Shown piece after piece: positions 34,983 through 45,365 of a stretch of 64,000 bases of DNA; the stretch's first letter is position 1; every line of letters starts with the position of its first letter. Under the pieces are notes generated by a model. The model was not told where the DNA came from. It made no database searches and was given only the letters and a program-made list of their open reading frames with translations. This DNA comes from Clostridia bacterium. GTDB lineage: Bacteria > Bacillota_A > Clostridia > Monoglobales > Monoglobaceae. The DNA is taken from NCBI GenBank assembly GCA_017436135.1, contig JAFSDQ010000015.1:62001-126000 (forward strand), read 5' to 3'. A program made the position numbers and the translations under genes.

Positions 34983-34994
34983 CAATATGAAATT

Positions 34995-35558
34995 TTATCT
35001 TATAGGGTTTCCCTCTTTGTCAAACAAAGGAAGCGGCTCTAAATATATTATGTCATCACGGTCAATGGCATCCCCCTCTGCAAGCACAGCCATTTTACCC
35101 ACAATATTTCCCCCAACAGCGTTTACAAGTGCCTCAAGCGCCAGCAAGGATTCTCCCGTGCTGATTACATCGTCCACAATCAATACACGCTTACCTTCCA
35201 TTGCCTTTCTCTCATTTTCACCAAGGCAAAGACTTTGCTTTTTCTCGGTGGTAATAGAATTCACTTCCACTGTCTGAACATTTTTCATATAAAGCTTGGG
35301 ACCTTTTCTTGCAACAATATAGTTGTTCTGCCCGGATTGTCTTGCCATTTCATACAAAAGAGGTATGCCCTTACTCTCCGCCGTAATCATAATATCATAC
35401 TCCGGTGCTTTCTTTAAAAGCTCGGCTGCTGCCGCCTTTGTAAGCTCCACATCTCCAAACATAACAAAGGCGCCTATGTACAATTCGTCATTGAGCTTGC
35501 ACAAAGGCAGAGAGCGCTCCAGCCCTGCGATATTCATTGTATACTCTGTTTTTTTCAT
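34995..35558 (-). CDS. Adenine phosphoribosyltransferase-like protein
   Basis: A 187-residue type I phosphoribosyltransferase. The PRPP-binding motif VLIVDDVISTGES (about residues 124-136) is intact, and ITAESKGIPLLYEMARQSG resembles the region that holds the purine in Apt-type enzymes. Adenine phosphoribosyltransferase makes AMP from adenine and PRPP; relatives include XpsT/PurR-type and orotate enzymes, and this one could be a regulator-like or xanthine-type member. I choose ATG 35558 (GGAGG upstream) over the TTG one codon earlier. Monocistronic. Confidence 0.78.
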   Translation of the reverse strand: MKKTEYTMNIAGLERSLPLCKLNDELYIGAFVMFGDVELTKAAAAELLKKAPEYDIMITAESKGIPLLYEMARQSGQNNYIVARKGPKLYMKNVQTVEVNSITTEKKQSLCLGENERKAMEGKRVLIVDDVISTGESLLALEALVNAVGGNIVGKMAVLAEGDAIDRDDIIYLEPLPLFDKEGNPIR

Positions 35559-35644
35559 CAAAAATACGCCTCCAAAGCATATAAATTTGTCACCCTAAAG
35601 TATACCATTCTTTTTTTCCCATGTCAAATTTATTATTCTTCTTA

Positions 35645-35673
35645 TTGCAAAAACAATCTATATAATGTATAAT
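35645..35673 (+). promoter_or_regulatory. Promoter of the metH activation/metH operon
   Basis: TTGCAA, 17 bases, perfect TATAAT, 40 bases before the start at 35713. No cobalamin or SAM riboswitch fits in the short leader. Confidence 0.65.
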
Positions 35674-35712
35674 GTAAAAATAATATATTCTGATTGTCAG
35701 GGTGAAAATATT

Positions 35713-36387
35713 ATGACAGACTATACTATTGATAAATCCCGTGTATTGCGGTATTTGGGCATAACCGGTGAATTCTGCCCTCCCGATATTGATGGTCTGA
35801 TAGAGGCTCTGTCCCATAAGCTTTGCTCTCTTGTCAGTCCAAAATACACTTACAAAATTTTTCCCCTTACAAAGGGAGAGGGGTTTGTGTTGGCAGATTG
35901 CGGCATTACCCTTTTGGGAAATACCGCAAATGAATATCTGCAAGGCTGTGATTCCTGCGGAATACTTTCAGCAACCCTTGGGCACGAGGCAGATAACCTT
36001 ATCCGCCGTACACAAGTTACCAATATGACAGAAGCCCTGATATACGACGCCTGTGCCACCGACCTTACAGAAAAGGTTTGCGACAGGGCGCAAAGAGAAA
36101 TTGAGGAGCTTGCAAAGGCTGAAGGCAAAACAATCGGCACTCGATTCAGCCCAGGCTACGGTGACCTGGATATAGGGCTTCAGAGGGACATTTGTTCTGT
36201 TCTTGATACAGGCAGAAAAATCGGTATGACACATACCGATGACTTTCTTCTTTTGCCCACAAAGTCAGTTACCGCTTTTGTAGGCATAGGCTTGCCCCAA
36301 AAGATTAACAGTCACCGTGCAAAAGGTTGCGAAAACTGCAATATGAAGACAACCTGTGCTTTCTGCAAAAAAGATATACAGATATGA
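35713..36387 (+). CDS. Methionine synthase activation domain protein
   Basis: A 224-residue stand-alone version of the C-terminal reactivation domain of B12-dependent methionine synthase (ARIGAYLRYLG-like start RVLRYLGITG, then GHEADNLIRR, IGTRFSPGYGDL and the motif MTHTDDFLLLPTKSVTAFVG, which binds SAM). In MetH this domain re-methylates oxidised cobalamin with SAM. A C-terminal CENCNMKTTCAFC tail could bind a metal or Fe-S cluster. The next gene is a MetH lacking exactly this domain, so the two proteins should work together. Start at ATG 35713 with AGGGTG upstream. The metH gene follows with a 14-bp gap. Confidence 0.88.
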   Translation: MTDYTIDKSRVLRYLGITGEFCPPDIDGLIEALSHKLCSLVSPKYTYKIFPLTKGEGFVLADCGITLLGNTANEYLQGCDSCGILSATLGHEADNLIRRTQVTNMTEALIYDACATDLTEKVCDRAQREIEELAKAEGKTIGTRFSPGYGDLDIGLQRDICSVLDTGRKIGMTHTDDFLLLPTKSVTAFVGIGLPQKINSHRAKGCENCNMKTTCAFCKKDIQI

Positions 36388-36401
36388 CGGGAGAAATAAC
36401 T

Positions 36402-38768
36402 ATGGAAAAAAATATTCTGAAAGATTTGAAAAATAATGTTCTTCTATTTGACGGAGCAATGGGAACAATGCTTCAGGCGGCAGGGCTGCCCACAGGGGGC
36501 CTTCCTGAACTTTACAACATTACCCACCCGGAAATTGTAAAAGAAATACACTCTTCTTACATAGCGGCAGGGTCGAATATTATTACCTCAAACACCTTTC
36601 AGGCAAATGAATTTAAGCTCAAAGATTGCGGTTATTCCCCTGAAGAAATTATCGAAGCCGGAATCAGCCTTGCCAAAGAGAGCGGGGCAAAATATGTTGC
36701 CCTTGACATAGGTCCTCTGGGGCAGCTTATGCGCCCTATGGGAACTTTGAGCTTTGAGGATGCCTACAACGCTTTTAAAAAGCAGCTTATTGCAGGAGAA
36801 AAAGCAGGGGCAGATGTAGTTCTTTTTGAAACAATGTCGGATATTTTAGAGGTTAAGGCGGCTGTTCTTGCCGCAAGGGAAAATACCTCTCTTCCCATAT
36901 TTGCAAGTATGACATACCAAAAGGACGGCAGAACCTTTGTGGGCTGTGACCCGAAAACAGAGGCGATTGCCCTTTCTTCTCTGGGTGTGGATGCCCTGGG
37001 TCTTAATTGTTCTTTAGGTCCCAAGGAGCTTGAACCCATTATTGACGAAATTCTTGAATTTTCTGCTGTTCCTGTTCTTATTCAGCCCAACGCAGGCTTG
37101 CCTGAAATCCGCGACGGTAAAACTGTATATTCAATTACAGCAGAGGAATACAGCGACTATATGCTCGCCTTTAAGGAAAAGGGCGGGGCAATTCTTGGAG
37201 GCTGCTGCGGAACAACCCCCGAATACATCAGGGCTCTTGCTCAAAAGCTGACCTCAAGAAAAAGGGTTGTTACGGCTCCTAAATTGGTTTGTGCCGTAAC
37301 CTCGGGCACAACCTCTGTTATTCTGGACGGCAGAACAACCGTTATCGGCGAGCGGATAAACCCCACAGGTAAAAAGCTTTTAAAAGAGAAGTTAAGGGCA
37401 CAGGATTTTGGGTATCTTATGGGGGAGGCAATAAAGCAAAGCGAAAATGGTGCAGATATACTTGATGTAAACTGCGGACTTCCTGAAATTGACGAGGCAA
37501 AAACCCTTCGCCGTGCCGTTGAAGAAATACAATCCGTTGTAAATCTGCCCTTGCAGATAGACTCCTCTGACCCCATTGCAATCGAGGGTGCTGTTCGCAT
37601 TTACAGAGGAAAACCAATAATAAATTCTGTCTGCGGAAAAGCAGAAAGCATGGCAAAAATATTACCCATTGCGGCAAAATACGGTGCAGCCCTTGTGGCA
37701 CTCACTCTTGATGACTCGGGGATTCCCGAAACCGCAGAGGAGCGTCTTGCAGTAGCAGAAAAAATTGTCATGGAAGCTAAAAAATATGGCATTCCCAAAG
37801 AAGATATAATAGTAGACTGCCTTGTTCTTACTGCCTCTGCACAACAAAAGCTTGTAATAGAAACCATTAAAGCCGTAAACCTTGTAAAAAATAAGCTTGG
37901 GGTAAAAACAGTCCTGGGAGTTAGCAACGTTTCCTTTGGACTCCCCTGCAGACCTGTCCTCAATTCAGTATTTTTAAGTGCTTGCTTTGGTGCAGGACTT
38001 GATTCTGCAATTATAAACCCAATGTCAAAGGAGGTCATGGACTCTGTCAGAGCCTTCCGTGTGCTGAATTTTTCAGACACCGAGGCGGCAGACTATATCT
38101 CCCATTACTCAAACACAGAGGCAGCTGCTCCACAGGAAGTAAGCTCTGCCGACCTGAAAGCCCTGATTGAAAGCGGACTTAAGGAAGAGGCAGTTTTTAA
38201 AACAAGGGAGCTTCTTCAAAGCAATGCCGACCCTATGGAAATAATAGAAAAGCATTTTATTCCTGCCCTTGATGCCGTTGGCGAAAAGTACGAAAAAGGT
38301 ACGGTTTTTCTTCCCCAGCTGATGCAGGCGGCAGAAGCGGCAAAGGGTGGCTTTGAAATCCTACGGGAGCAGAATAAAACAGACACTCAGATTTTGTCAA
38401 AGGGTAAAATTCTTATTGCAACCGTAGAGGGTGACATTCACGATATTGGAAAAAATATAGCAAAGATGTTGCTGGAAAACTATGGTTATCAGGTTCTTGA
38501 TTTAGGAAGAAGCGTACCCCCTGACGAGATTGTGTCTGCGGCTCTTGAAAACGATATTAAGCTTATCGGCTTGAGCGCACTTATGACAACAACTGTTTCA
38601 AGCATGAAAGATACCATAACAAAGCTCCGCGAGGCAGGCTGTACTGCAAAAATTATGGTTGGCGGTGCTGTTTTGTCAGAGGAATACGCAAGCTTTGTGG
38701 GCGCAGACTACTATGTAGCAGACGCACGGGCAGATGTGGAAATCGCAAATAAAATATTTGGAGCATAG
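36402..38768 (+). CDS. metH: B12-dependent methionine synthase, without activation domain
   Basis: A 788-residue enzyme with, in order: homocysteine-binding TIM barrel (about 8-295, zinc ligands in LGLNCS and GGCCGTTP), pterin-binding methyltetrahydrofolate domain (about 310-570, VIGERINPTGKK, ILDVNCGLPE, QIDSSD), B12 cap (about 590-670) and B12-binding Rossmann domain (about 670-788) with DIHDIGKN; His680 is the expected cobalt ligand. It transfers methyl from methyl-THF to homocysteine. Canonical MetH has about 1200 residues; the missing C-terminal SAM-dependent activation domain is encoded by the preceding gene. I start at ATG 36402 with GGGAG upstream. Confidence 0.93.
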   Translation: MEKNILKDLKNNVLLFDGAMGTMLQAAGLPTGGLPELYNITHPEIVKEIHSSYIAAGSNIITSNTFQANEFKLKDCGYSPEEIIEAGISLAKESGAKYVALDIGPLGQLMRPMGTLSFEDAYNAFKKQLIAGEKAGADVVLFETMSDILEVKAAVLAARENTSLPIFASMTYQKDGRTFVGCDPKTEAIALSSLGVDALGLNCSLGPKELEPIIDEILEFSAVPVLIQPNAGLPEIRDGKTVYSITAEEYSDYMLAFKEKGGAILGGCCGTTPEYIRALAQKLTSRKRVVTAPKLVCAVTSGTTSVILDGRTTVIGERINPTGKKLLKEKLRAQDFGYLMGEAIKQSENGADILDVNCGLPEIDEAKTLRRAVEEIQSVVNLPLQIDSSDPIAIEGAVRIYRGKPIINSVCGKAESMAKILPIAAKYGAALVALTLDDSGIPETAEERLAVAEKIVMEAKKYGIPKEDIIVDCLVLTASAQQKLVIETIKAVNLVKNKLGVKTVLGVSNVSFGLPCRPVLNSVFLSACFGAGLDSAIINPMSKEVMDSVRAFRVLNFSDTEAADYISHYSNTEAAAPQEVSSADLKALIESGLKEEAVFKTRELLQSNADPMEIIEKHFIPALDAVGEKYEKGTVFLPQLMQAAEAAKGGFEILREQNKTDTQILSKGKILIATVEGDIHDIGKNIAKMLLENYGYQVLDLGRSVPPDEIVSAALENDIKLIGLSALMTTTVSSMKDTITKLREAGCTAKIMVGGAVLSEEYASFVGADYYVADARADVEIANKIFGA

Positions 38769-38774
38769 CTTTTT

Positions 38775-39710
38775 ATGAAAGAATTTAAAATAGACAAAAA
38801 CAGCCAGGGGCTACGGCTTGACAAGTTTATGTTTAAGCTTATGCCCACCCAGAAATCAGGGGAAATATATATGGCTCTTCGCAAAAAGAAGGTGCGTGTA
38901 AACGGCAAGCATAAGGACGGTGCCTACCGTTTGTGTCCTGATGATTTGGTTTGTATTTATATGAATGACGAATGCTTTGACACAGGGACGAATATTACAT
39001 TTCCCTGGGAAGCGGCGGACAGCAATATAGATATTGTGTACGAGGATGAAAACATTCTTGTTATCAACAAGCCCTCGGGGATGCCCTCCCAGGATACTGA
39101 TAATATTTCCGACTCTTTAGAGAGCCGTATGCGGTCATACCTCTTTAAAAAAGGGGAGCTTGACCTCTCATGTCCCGCCCCCTTTATTCCCTCTCTTTGT
39201 CACAGAATAGACCGAAATACATCAGGGCTTGTTATCGGGGCAAAAAATCCCTCCGCCTTGCGGATTATAAATCAAAAAATAAAGGACAAGGAAATCCGAA
39301 AATTTTATATTTGTCAAACACAGCATACCCCAAATCCGCCACAGGGCAGAATTTGCGGGTGGCTCACCCGTGATAAAAGCACAAGACGGATGCTGTTTTC
39401 CAAGGAAAAGCCAAAGAGTTCTCCCGATGCAGTGTGGTGCGAAACTGTGTATAAAACTTTAAAGGCGGGAACCCCCGCAACAGTTGAGGCAGAGCTTCTT
39501 ACAGGGCGTACCCACCAGATAAGGGCGGGCTTTTCCGCTATTGGTTGCCCCCTCACAGGAGATGTGAAATACGGAGCAAAAACTGATGGAAAAAAGGAAT
39601 ACCAGCATCTTGTTTCATATAAAATAATATTTGATTTTAAAACCTTTGGGGATAGTCTTGAATACTTAAAAGATAAGGTTATCACCCTTGACAAAGGAGA
39701 AGGAGTATGA
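38775..39710 (+). CDS. RluA family pseudouridine synthase
   Basis: A 311-residue RNA pseudouridine synthase. Residues 10-62 form an S4-like RNA-binding domain (QGLRLDKFMFKLMP). The catalytic domain contains HRIDRNTSG (143-151), whose Asp146 is the nucleophile, plus TGRTHQIRAGF and the VINKPSGMPSQ segment. It isomerises uridines in rRNA or tRNA; target sites (RluC/RluD type) cannot be told from sequence. It lies 6 bp after metH and overlaps ybaK by 4 bases, so all three are co-transcribed. Confidence 0.92.
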   Translation: MKEFKIDKNSQGLRLDKFMFKLMPTQKSGEIYMALRKKKVRVNGKHKDGAYRLCPDDLVCIYMNDECFDTGTNITFPWEAADSNIDIVYEDENILVINKPSGMPSQDTDNISDSLESRMRSYLFKKGELDLSCPAPFIPSLCHRIDRNTSGLVIGAKNPSALRIINQKIKDKEIRKFYICQTQHTPNPPQGRICGWLTRDKSTRRMLFSKEKPKSSPDAVWCETVYKTLKAGTPATVEAELLTGRTHQIRAGFSAIGCPLTGDVKYGAKTDGKKEYQHLVSYKIIFDFKTFGDSLEYLKDKVITLDKGEGV

Positions 39711-40186
39711 AAAAAGAAACCAAAACAAACGCAATGCGGATTTTAGACAGAAACAAACTTCAGTATAAAGAGCTCACCTATGAATGTGACGGCTTTTTGG
39801 ACGGAGTTTCCATTGCCGAAAAGCTCAATCAGCCTCTTCCAAAAACCTTTAAAACTTTAGTCACCCTTGGCAAAAGCAAAAAATATTATGTTTTTGTTGT
39901 CCCTGTTGCAGAGGAGCTTGACCTCAAATCAGCGGCGGCATCGGTAGGGGAGAAATCTGTAGAAATGATTCCTGTCAAAGACATAACCGCCGTTACAGGC
40001 TATGTGCGTGGAGGCTGCAGCCCTATTGGTATGAAAAAGCAGTTTACCACAGTAATTGACAGCTCTGCAGAGGACTTTGATACAATTATGTTCAGTGGAG
40101 GCAGACTGGGGGCACAAATAGAAATGAACCCCAAAGACCTGTCCGGACTTATAGGAGCAATTTTCGCCAATATTACTCTTAAATAG
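39707..40186 (+). CDS. ybaK: YbaK/EbsC Cys-tRNA(Pro)/aminoacyl-tRNA deacylase
   Basis: A 159-residue single-domain editing enzyme with the YbaK fold. The conserved lysine is in the KTLVTLGKSKKYYVFVVP strand and the signature GYVRGGCSPIGMKKQF is complete. YbaK hydrolyses Cys wrongly attached to tRNA(Pro). Length is usual. The start overlaps the rluA-family stop (ATGA), showing translational coupling. A short gap then leads to the guaB promoter. Confidence 0.9.
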   Translation: MKKETKTNAMRILDRNKLQYKELTYECDGFLDGVSIAEKLNQPLPKTFKTLVTLGKSKKYYVFVVPVAEELDLKSAAASVGEKSVEMIPVKDITAVTGYVRGGCSPIGMKKQFTTVIDSSAEDFDTIMFSGGRLGAQIEMNPKDLSGLIGAIFANITLK

Positions 40187-40191
40187 TTTTT

Positions 40192-40238
40192 TCAGCTCTG
40201 TTTTTTGGGCAAATTTTCGCTTGACTATACAGAGCTGA
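40192..40238. repeat. 10-bp inverted repeat flanking the guaB -35 box
   Basis: TCAGCTCTGT (40192-40201) and ACAGAGCTGA (40229-40238) are perfect complements 27 bases apart. The right arm lies inside the promoter spacer. It could be an operator or part of a ybaK 3' hairpin. Confidence 0.4.
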
Positions 40239-40249
40239 TATGTTACAAT
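40221..40249 (+). promoter_or_regulatory. Promoter of guaB
   Basis: TTGACT, 17 bases, TACAAT. It predicts a leader of about 100 bases that includes the hairpin at 40266-40315. Confidence 0.65.
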
Positions 40250-40265
40250 TACCATAATGAGTTTC

Positions 40266-40315
40266 GATATTCCGCAAAGATGCTTTAAATACATCGGGTA
40301 TGCGGATATTTTTTT
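40266..40315 (+). promoter_or_regulatory. Terminator-like hairpin in the guaB leader (possible attenuator)
   Basis: ATATTCCGCA pairs with TGCGGATAT (one bulged base), with an inner GATG/CATC helix, and is followed by TTTTTTT. It lies downstream of the promoter and upstream of guaB, where a terminator would control read-through into the gene. The purine-riboswitch core was not recognised. Confidence 0.5.
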
Positions 40316-40354
40316 ACAAAATAGACTATTACAAAAGGAAAGGACGTGGCTTAA

Positions 40355-41818
<1,464 letters not shown>

Positions 41819-41822
41819 TATT

Positions 41823-41856
41823 AAAAGGCTGAACGAAATCAATCGTTCAGCCTTTT
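41823..41856 (+). terminator. Terminator of guaB
   Basis: AAAAGGCTGAACGA and TCGTTCAGCCTTTT form a 14-bp perfect stem with a 6-base loop, directly after the guaB stop. Confidence 0.9.
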
Positions 41857-41857
41857 G

Positions 41858-41994
41858 TTGTAGGGACAGTCGTCCTCGACTGTCCGCAAAATATATTAAC
41901 ATTTTAAAACAATCGTCTTGCTAATATGAGTAATTTCTACGAAAATATAAAATAGACAATCCAAACGGACCGTCGGGGACGCCGGTCCCTACAA
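41858..41994. mobile_element. 137-bp MITE-like element
   Basis: The ends TTGTAGGGAC (41858) and GTCCCTACAA (41994) are perfect 10-bp terminal inverted repeats; extended to 29 bases, the two ends still agree at about 25 positions. Each end also folds on itself (GGACAGTCG/CGACTGTCC on the left, a related stem on the right). The A/T-rich middle has no ORF. Non-autonomous elements with TGTAGGGAC-like ends are common between genes in gut Clostridia, from memory. No clear target-site duplication was seen. Confidence 0.6.
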
Positions 41995-42047
41995 ATATGG
42001 CTATTTCACAGTTTGTCAGTACAACTCACAACAACCGCTTTTTTAAC

Positions 42048-43004
42048 TTAATTTGCACTCTTTACAAAAACAGTATTTTCTTCTTCGCTCCAGTCAACTG
42101 TTGCGTCCATAGCCTCTGTAACTGCACGGAGAGGAAGATATGTTCTTGAATTATAAAGCACCGCAGGAATATCAATCTCAAACTCAACGCCATTTTTTAC
42201 AGCCGTTCTATTCAGGATTGTAAATGAAAGCTGGTGCTTACCCGTCATTGTAACTGTCTGGGTTTCCTCGTCCCATTCAACCGTATATCCCATCTTTTCT
42301 GCAACTGCACGAATAGGTACCAATGTTCTTCCTCCTATAATCATAGGCGCAGTATCGGGTGATATAGTTTCGTTGTCAATAACAATTTTAGTTTCGCCCT
42401 CTGCATAAGACATACTTGCAAGCATTGCATATATATCCGGAAAATGATTTTGACCAGCGTCATCATCACGGGAATACCTTATCTTATATAAAAAGCCGTT
42501 TTTGGCAGTAATATAAATAGCATCGTAAAAGCCCTGGTCATAAAACCCGGGGGCACTTGCTGTATAAGCCTTCTCAAATTTATAATACAGGGTTCCGGCA
42601 ATAGTTTCGTATTTTTCCAATGTTGATTCTGCCTTAACACTTACATCCACATAGTTTGCAGATGATAGATTCTCTGCAATATATTCATCAGAAAGGGAAC
42701 TTTTACAATAAGCTTCCCAGAAATTTTCTTCCTCTGCTTCTCCGGAAATATCTCCCAGAAGGTCCAGTCCATAGGCATTTTCCATGGGCTCTGCTGTAAT
42801 CATTACCCCTTCATTGCCGCTATCCTTGTGAACATACACAACTGCTTTGAAATCTTCCGCGTCCTCACGTTCATTAAATCGCCAGTCATCAGACAGTATA
42901 AAACTGATACCCATGGCATCTTCTGTAATAGTTTGAGCAAAGGTTGGCAAGGTGATGCTTGTGAGCATACATACTATTGTTAATACTGCAAATACTTTTT
43001 TCAT
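42048..43004 (-). CDS. Secreted protein with copper-amine-oxidase N-terminal-like domain
   Basis: A 318-residue exported protein with a signal peptide (residues 1-23). Residues about 25-195 form an alpha/beta domain (MGISFILSDDWRFNERE) resembling small PsbP/DUF1795-type folds, and residues about 210-318 form a copper-amine-oxidase-like domain with both typical repeats (GRTLVPIRAVAEKMGYTVEW and SRTYLPLRAVTEAMDATVDW). In Clostridia this domain is a wall- or ligand-binding module, not an oxidase. It is the last gene of the ABC-SLH run, 94 bp after the SLH gene. Confidence 0.85.
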   Translation of the reverse strand: MKKVFAVLTIVCMLTSITLPTFAQTITEDAMGISFILSDDWRFNEREDAEDFKAVVYVHKDSGNEGVMITAEPMENAYGLDLLGDISGEAEEENFWEAYCKSSLSDEYIAENLSSANYVDVSVKAESTLEKYETIAGTLYYKFEKAYTASAPGFYDQGFYDAIYITAKNGFLYKIRYSRDDDAGQNHFPDIYAMLASMSYAEGETKIVIDNETISPDTAPMIIGGRTLVPIRAVAEKMGYTVEWDEETQTVTMTGKHQLSFTILNRTAVKNGVEFEIDIPAVLYNSRTYLPLRAVTEAMDATVDWSEEENTVFVKSAN

Positions 43005-43098
43005 AATAATCTCCCCTCAATATATAATAATCATATTATAAACCTTTACAATAAATATGTCAAACAAGCATCCGCATTTTTTAAATAATTGTAATATT

Positions 43099-45351
43099 TT
43101 ATTTTTCTGAAATTACTATAACTCTTATTCTGCCGCCCTTGCTGCTTTCCTTATCATAAAATGCGGTTATTTTGTATTTATCTTTATTTGAAATAACCTC
43201 CGATAAATCCGTCATTGAATACTCCTGGGCGGTTGCACTCTCTCTTTTATATACAGCAACCTTATCACTTATTTTATATGTCACATTATCCCCAATCAAT
43301 TTGTCCGAAGCAATATGGGTAATATTCCCCTTTACAACATTTATGGATTTCAAATAATCAGGGCGCTGCGGTGAGCCCGCTATCATTGCAGCGTTTCCTG
43401 CACTTATACTCATTGCACCGTTTACAGTATATCTTTTCCCATCAGCCAAATATTCATAAACCATACTGTCGCCCCTCTTTTTGGCGCTTAAGACTATTCC
43501 GTAGGAGAAAGCATCATTTGTCACATTATTGAGTATCAGCTTTTCTATTTCTCCTGCGGAATTTTTTTCTGCATATAACACATCATCCCTGCTTATATCT
43601 ATTCCGTCAAGCCGTTGTCCATACACCTTTGTATACAATGATGTTTCATTTGCATACCTTGCCGCAATATCAAGGATTTGTATGGACGAGGAAATTTTAT
43701 CGCTTCCCAGCCTCTTTCCCCTCCAGTTAAAGGTTCCGCTTACAGTTGATGAAGTATTTATTCTTGTCAGTCTTGCGTAGCCATCCTTAAAAGAAACCTC
43801 TGCTACCGCATTTTTACTCTCTGTGTAATCCTTGTCGGTTATATAATCATAGGAAATCCCCTCGGGGGTGGTAATCTTTACATAATAATTGGTATATGTA
43901 TTCATTTCGCCGTCTGAATACTCCTTTGTGCCTGTTTCCGTAACATAACCAACTATTCCGTCTGCTGTTTCTGCAACCGAGATAACATCTGCAATTTTAT
44001 TATCCCGCCCAAGAAGCAGGGTAATTGTATCTCCGTATTCAAAGCTTCCCCCTGAATACAGCTTATTATATGCCGTACTGCCCTCAATCTCATAATCTTT
44101 TCCCGAAACAGTAACTGAAGCCGGCATATTTTTATTCGGGATGGCTTTCTCGTATATCCCCGTTATTTTACTGTTGTATGCCATTACTATATTCAAATCC
44201 TTAAGATAATACAATATATCATAATTCTGAATATTTTCTTTGCCTGCAGGTACACCGTCTCTTATATACCTTGTGTCGTCACCTAAAGACAATGTTTTAG
44301 TCCATGTTCCTCCAAGGGCAGTCACAGGACCTGTCACGTTTCCTTTGCTGTAGGTTACATAGTCTGTACTTCCGCTGTCTGTCTTGTTTACTGTCAGCTT
44401 ATCACCAAGCTCAAGCTGTCCCTTAAGTGCTGAAAATGTAGTTTGGCTTTTACCTTTATAAACAGTTGTACTGTCATCAATATCTACAGGACTTACCCTG
44501 TCGTCTCTGTATGCCATAACCTTGTCAGAGAGGACAGAATACACTACATATTCCTCTGTTCCAATTTTTTGAGAGTCTGTAACAAAGGCAATGAGCTTTG
44601 TATTGTTTTTTATTACCGCATCGCCTTTTGTACCAACCTTTGTCTTATTAAAATCACGATTTATCTTATATGTGCCCTTGGATGTAAAGATTTCATCTGT
44701 ACCCACAGAATCTTCCTCATTGCTGGTGGCAATAATTGTTACGTCTTCTGCGATTTGAGTATCAAATATTGATATAAGAGGATTTTGCTGTCCTTTTATC
44801 TTTACTTTCAGGGTATTATATACAAGCTGTGCAACCTGACGCCTGTTCATCATTTCTCCGGGAACACATTCCAAATCATCCGTCATATCAAAATTATCCG
44901 CAAGTCCAATCTGTCCCGACGGCCAGGAGGTTCCGAAATCCTCGTTGCTATACCCAAGAACCCGAAGAAGCATAGTAACTGCCTCCTCAAACAAAACCGT
45001 ATCTTCAGGACGGAAATTTCCGTCAGGATACCCGCTTACAATTCCTTTTGTAACGCCAACACGCACATAAGGTGCAGACCAGTGCTTATAGGTTACATCA
45101 GGAAAGGGCGAAACCGCCAGGTTTGTGGCTACAGAATTTCTGTACGAGGATGCCGCAACTGCTATTTTGGTAAATTCTGCCCTTGATACATAATCATCAA
45201 GACGCATATTTCCGTCAGGGTCCCCTGTCATTATATTCAGCTCTGACAATACATCAAGTATGCCATTATTTTCTGCATCAAAATTTGCAGATACAGCAAT
45301 TGTACTTGAAATCATACATGTTATAATAAATACCGCTAATATTTTCTTCAT
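43099..45351 (-). CDS. SLH-domain surface protein
   Basis: A 750-residue exported protein. Residues 1-23 form a signal peptide (MKKILAVFIITCMISSTIAV). Three SLH repeats lie at the N-terminus (about 25-195: ILDVLSELNIMTGDPDGNMR, FPDVTYKHWSAPYVRVGVTK, then GQIGLADNFDMTDDLECVPG). About 550 beta-rich residues without a recognised family follow, similar in texture to the 1077-residue SLH protein at 19906. The start is ATG 45351 with AAGGAG; an in-frame TTG at 45369 lies inside the ribosome binding site. It begins 14 bp after the ABC permease stop, so it is co-transcribed with an exporter. Confidence 0.87.
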   Translation of the reverse strand: MKKILAVFIITCMISSTIAVSANFDAENNGILDVLSELNIMTGDPDGNMRLDDYVSRAEFTKIAVAASSYRNSVATNLAVSPFPDVTYKHWSAPYVRVGVTKGIVSGYPDGNFRPEDTVLFEEAVTMLLRVLGYSNEDFGTSWPSGQIGLADNFDMTDDLECVPGEMMNRRQVAQLVYNTLKVKIKGQQNPLISIFDTQIAEDVTIIATSNEEDSVGTDEIFTSKGTYKINRDFNKTKVGTKGDAVIKNNTKLIAFVTDSQKIGTEEYVVYSVLSDKVMAYRDDRVSPVDIDDSTTVYKGKSQTTFSALKGQLELGDKLTVNKTDSGSTDYVTYSKGNVTGPVTALGGTWTKTLSLGDDTRYIRDGVPAGKENIQNYDILYYLKDLNIVMAYNSKITGIYEKAIPNKNMPASVTVSGKDYEIEGSTAYNKLYSGGSFEYGDTITLLLGRDNKIADVISVAETADGIVGYVTETGTKEYSDGEMNTYTNYYVKITTPEGISYDYITDKDYTESKNAVAEVSFKDGYARLTRINTSSTVSGTFNWRGKRLGSDKISSSIQILDIAARYANETSLYTKVYGQRLDGIDISRDDVLYAEKNSAGEIEKLILNNVTNDAFSYGIVLSAKKRGDSMVYEYLADGKRYTVNGAMSISAGNAAMIAGSPQRPDYLKSINVVKGNITHIASDKLIGDNVTYKISDKVAVYKRESATAQEYSMTDLSEVISNKDKYKITAFYDKESSKGGRIRVIVISEK

Positions 45352-45365
45352 AAGTCTGCTCCTTA

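Noticed and set aside
35590..35712. Cobalamin or SAM riboswitch before the metH operon
   Set aside because: The leader after the predicted promoter is only about 35 bases long, too short for either class.
40249..40354. Purine riboswitch in the guaB leader
   Set aside because: The three-way-junction core sequences were not found; only a terminator-like hairpin is visible.
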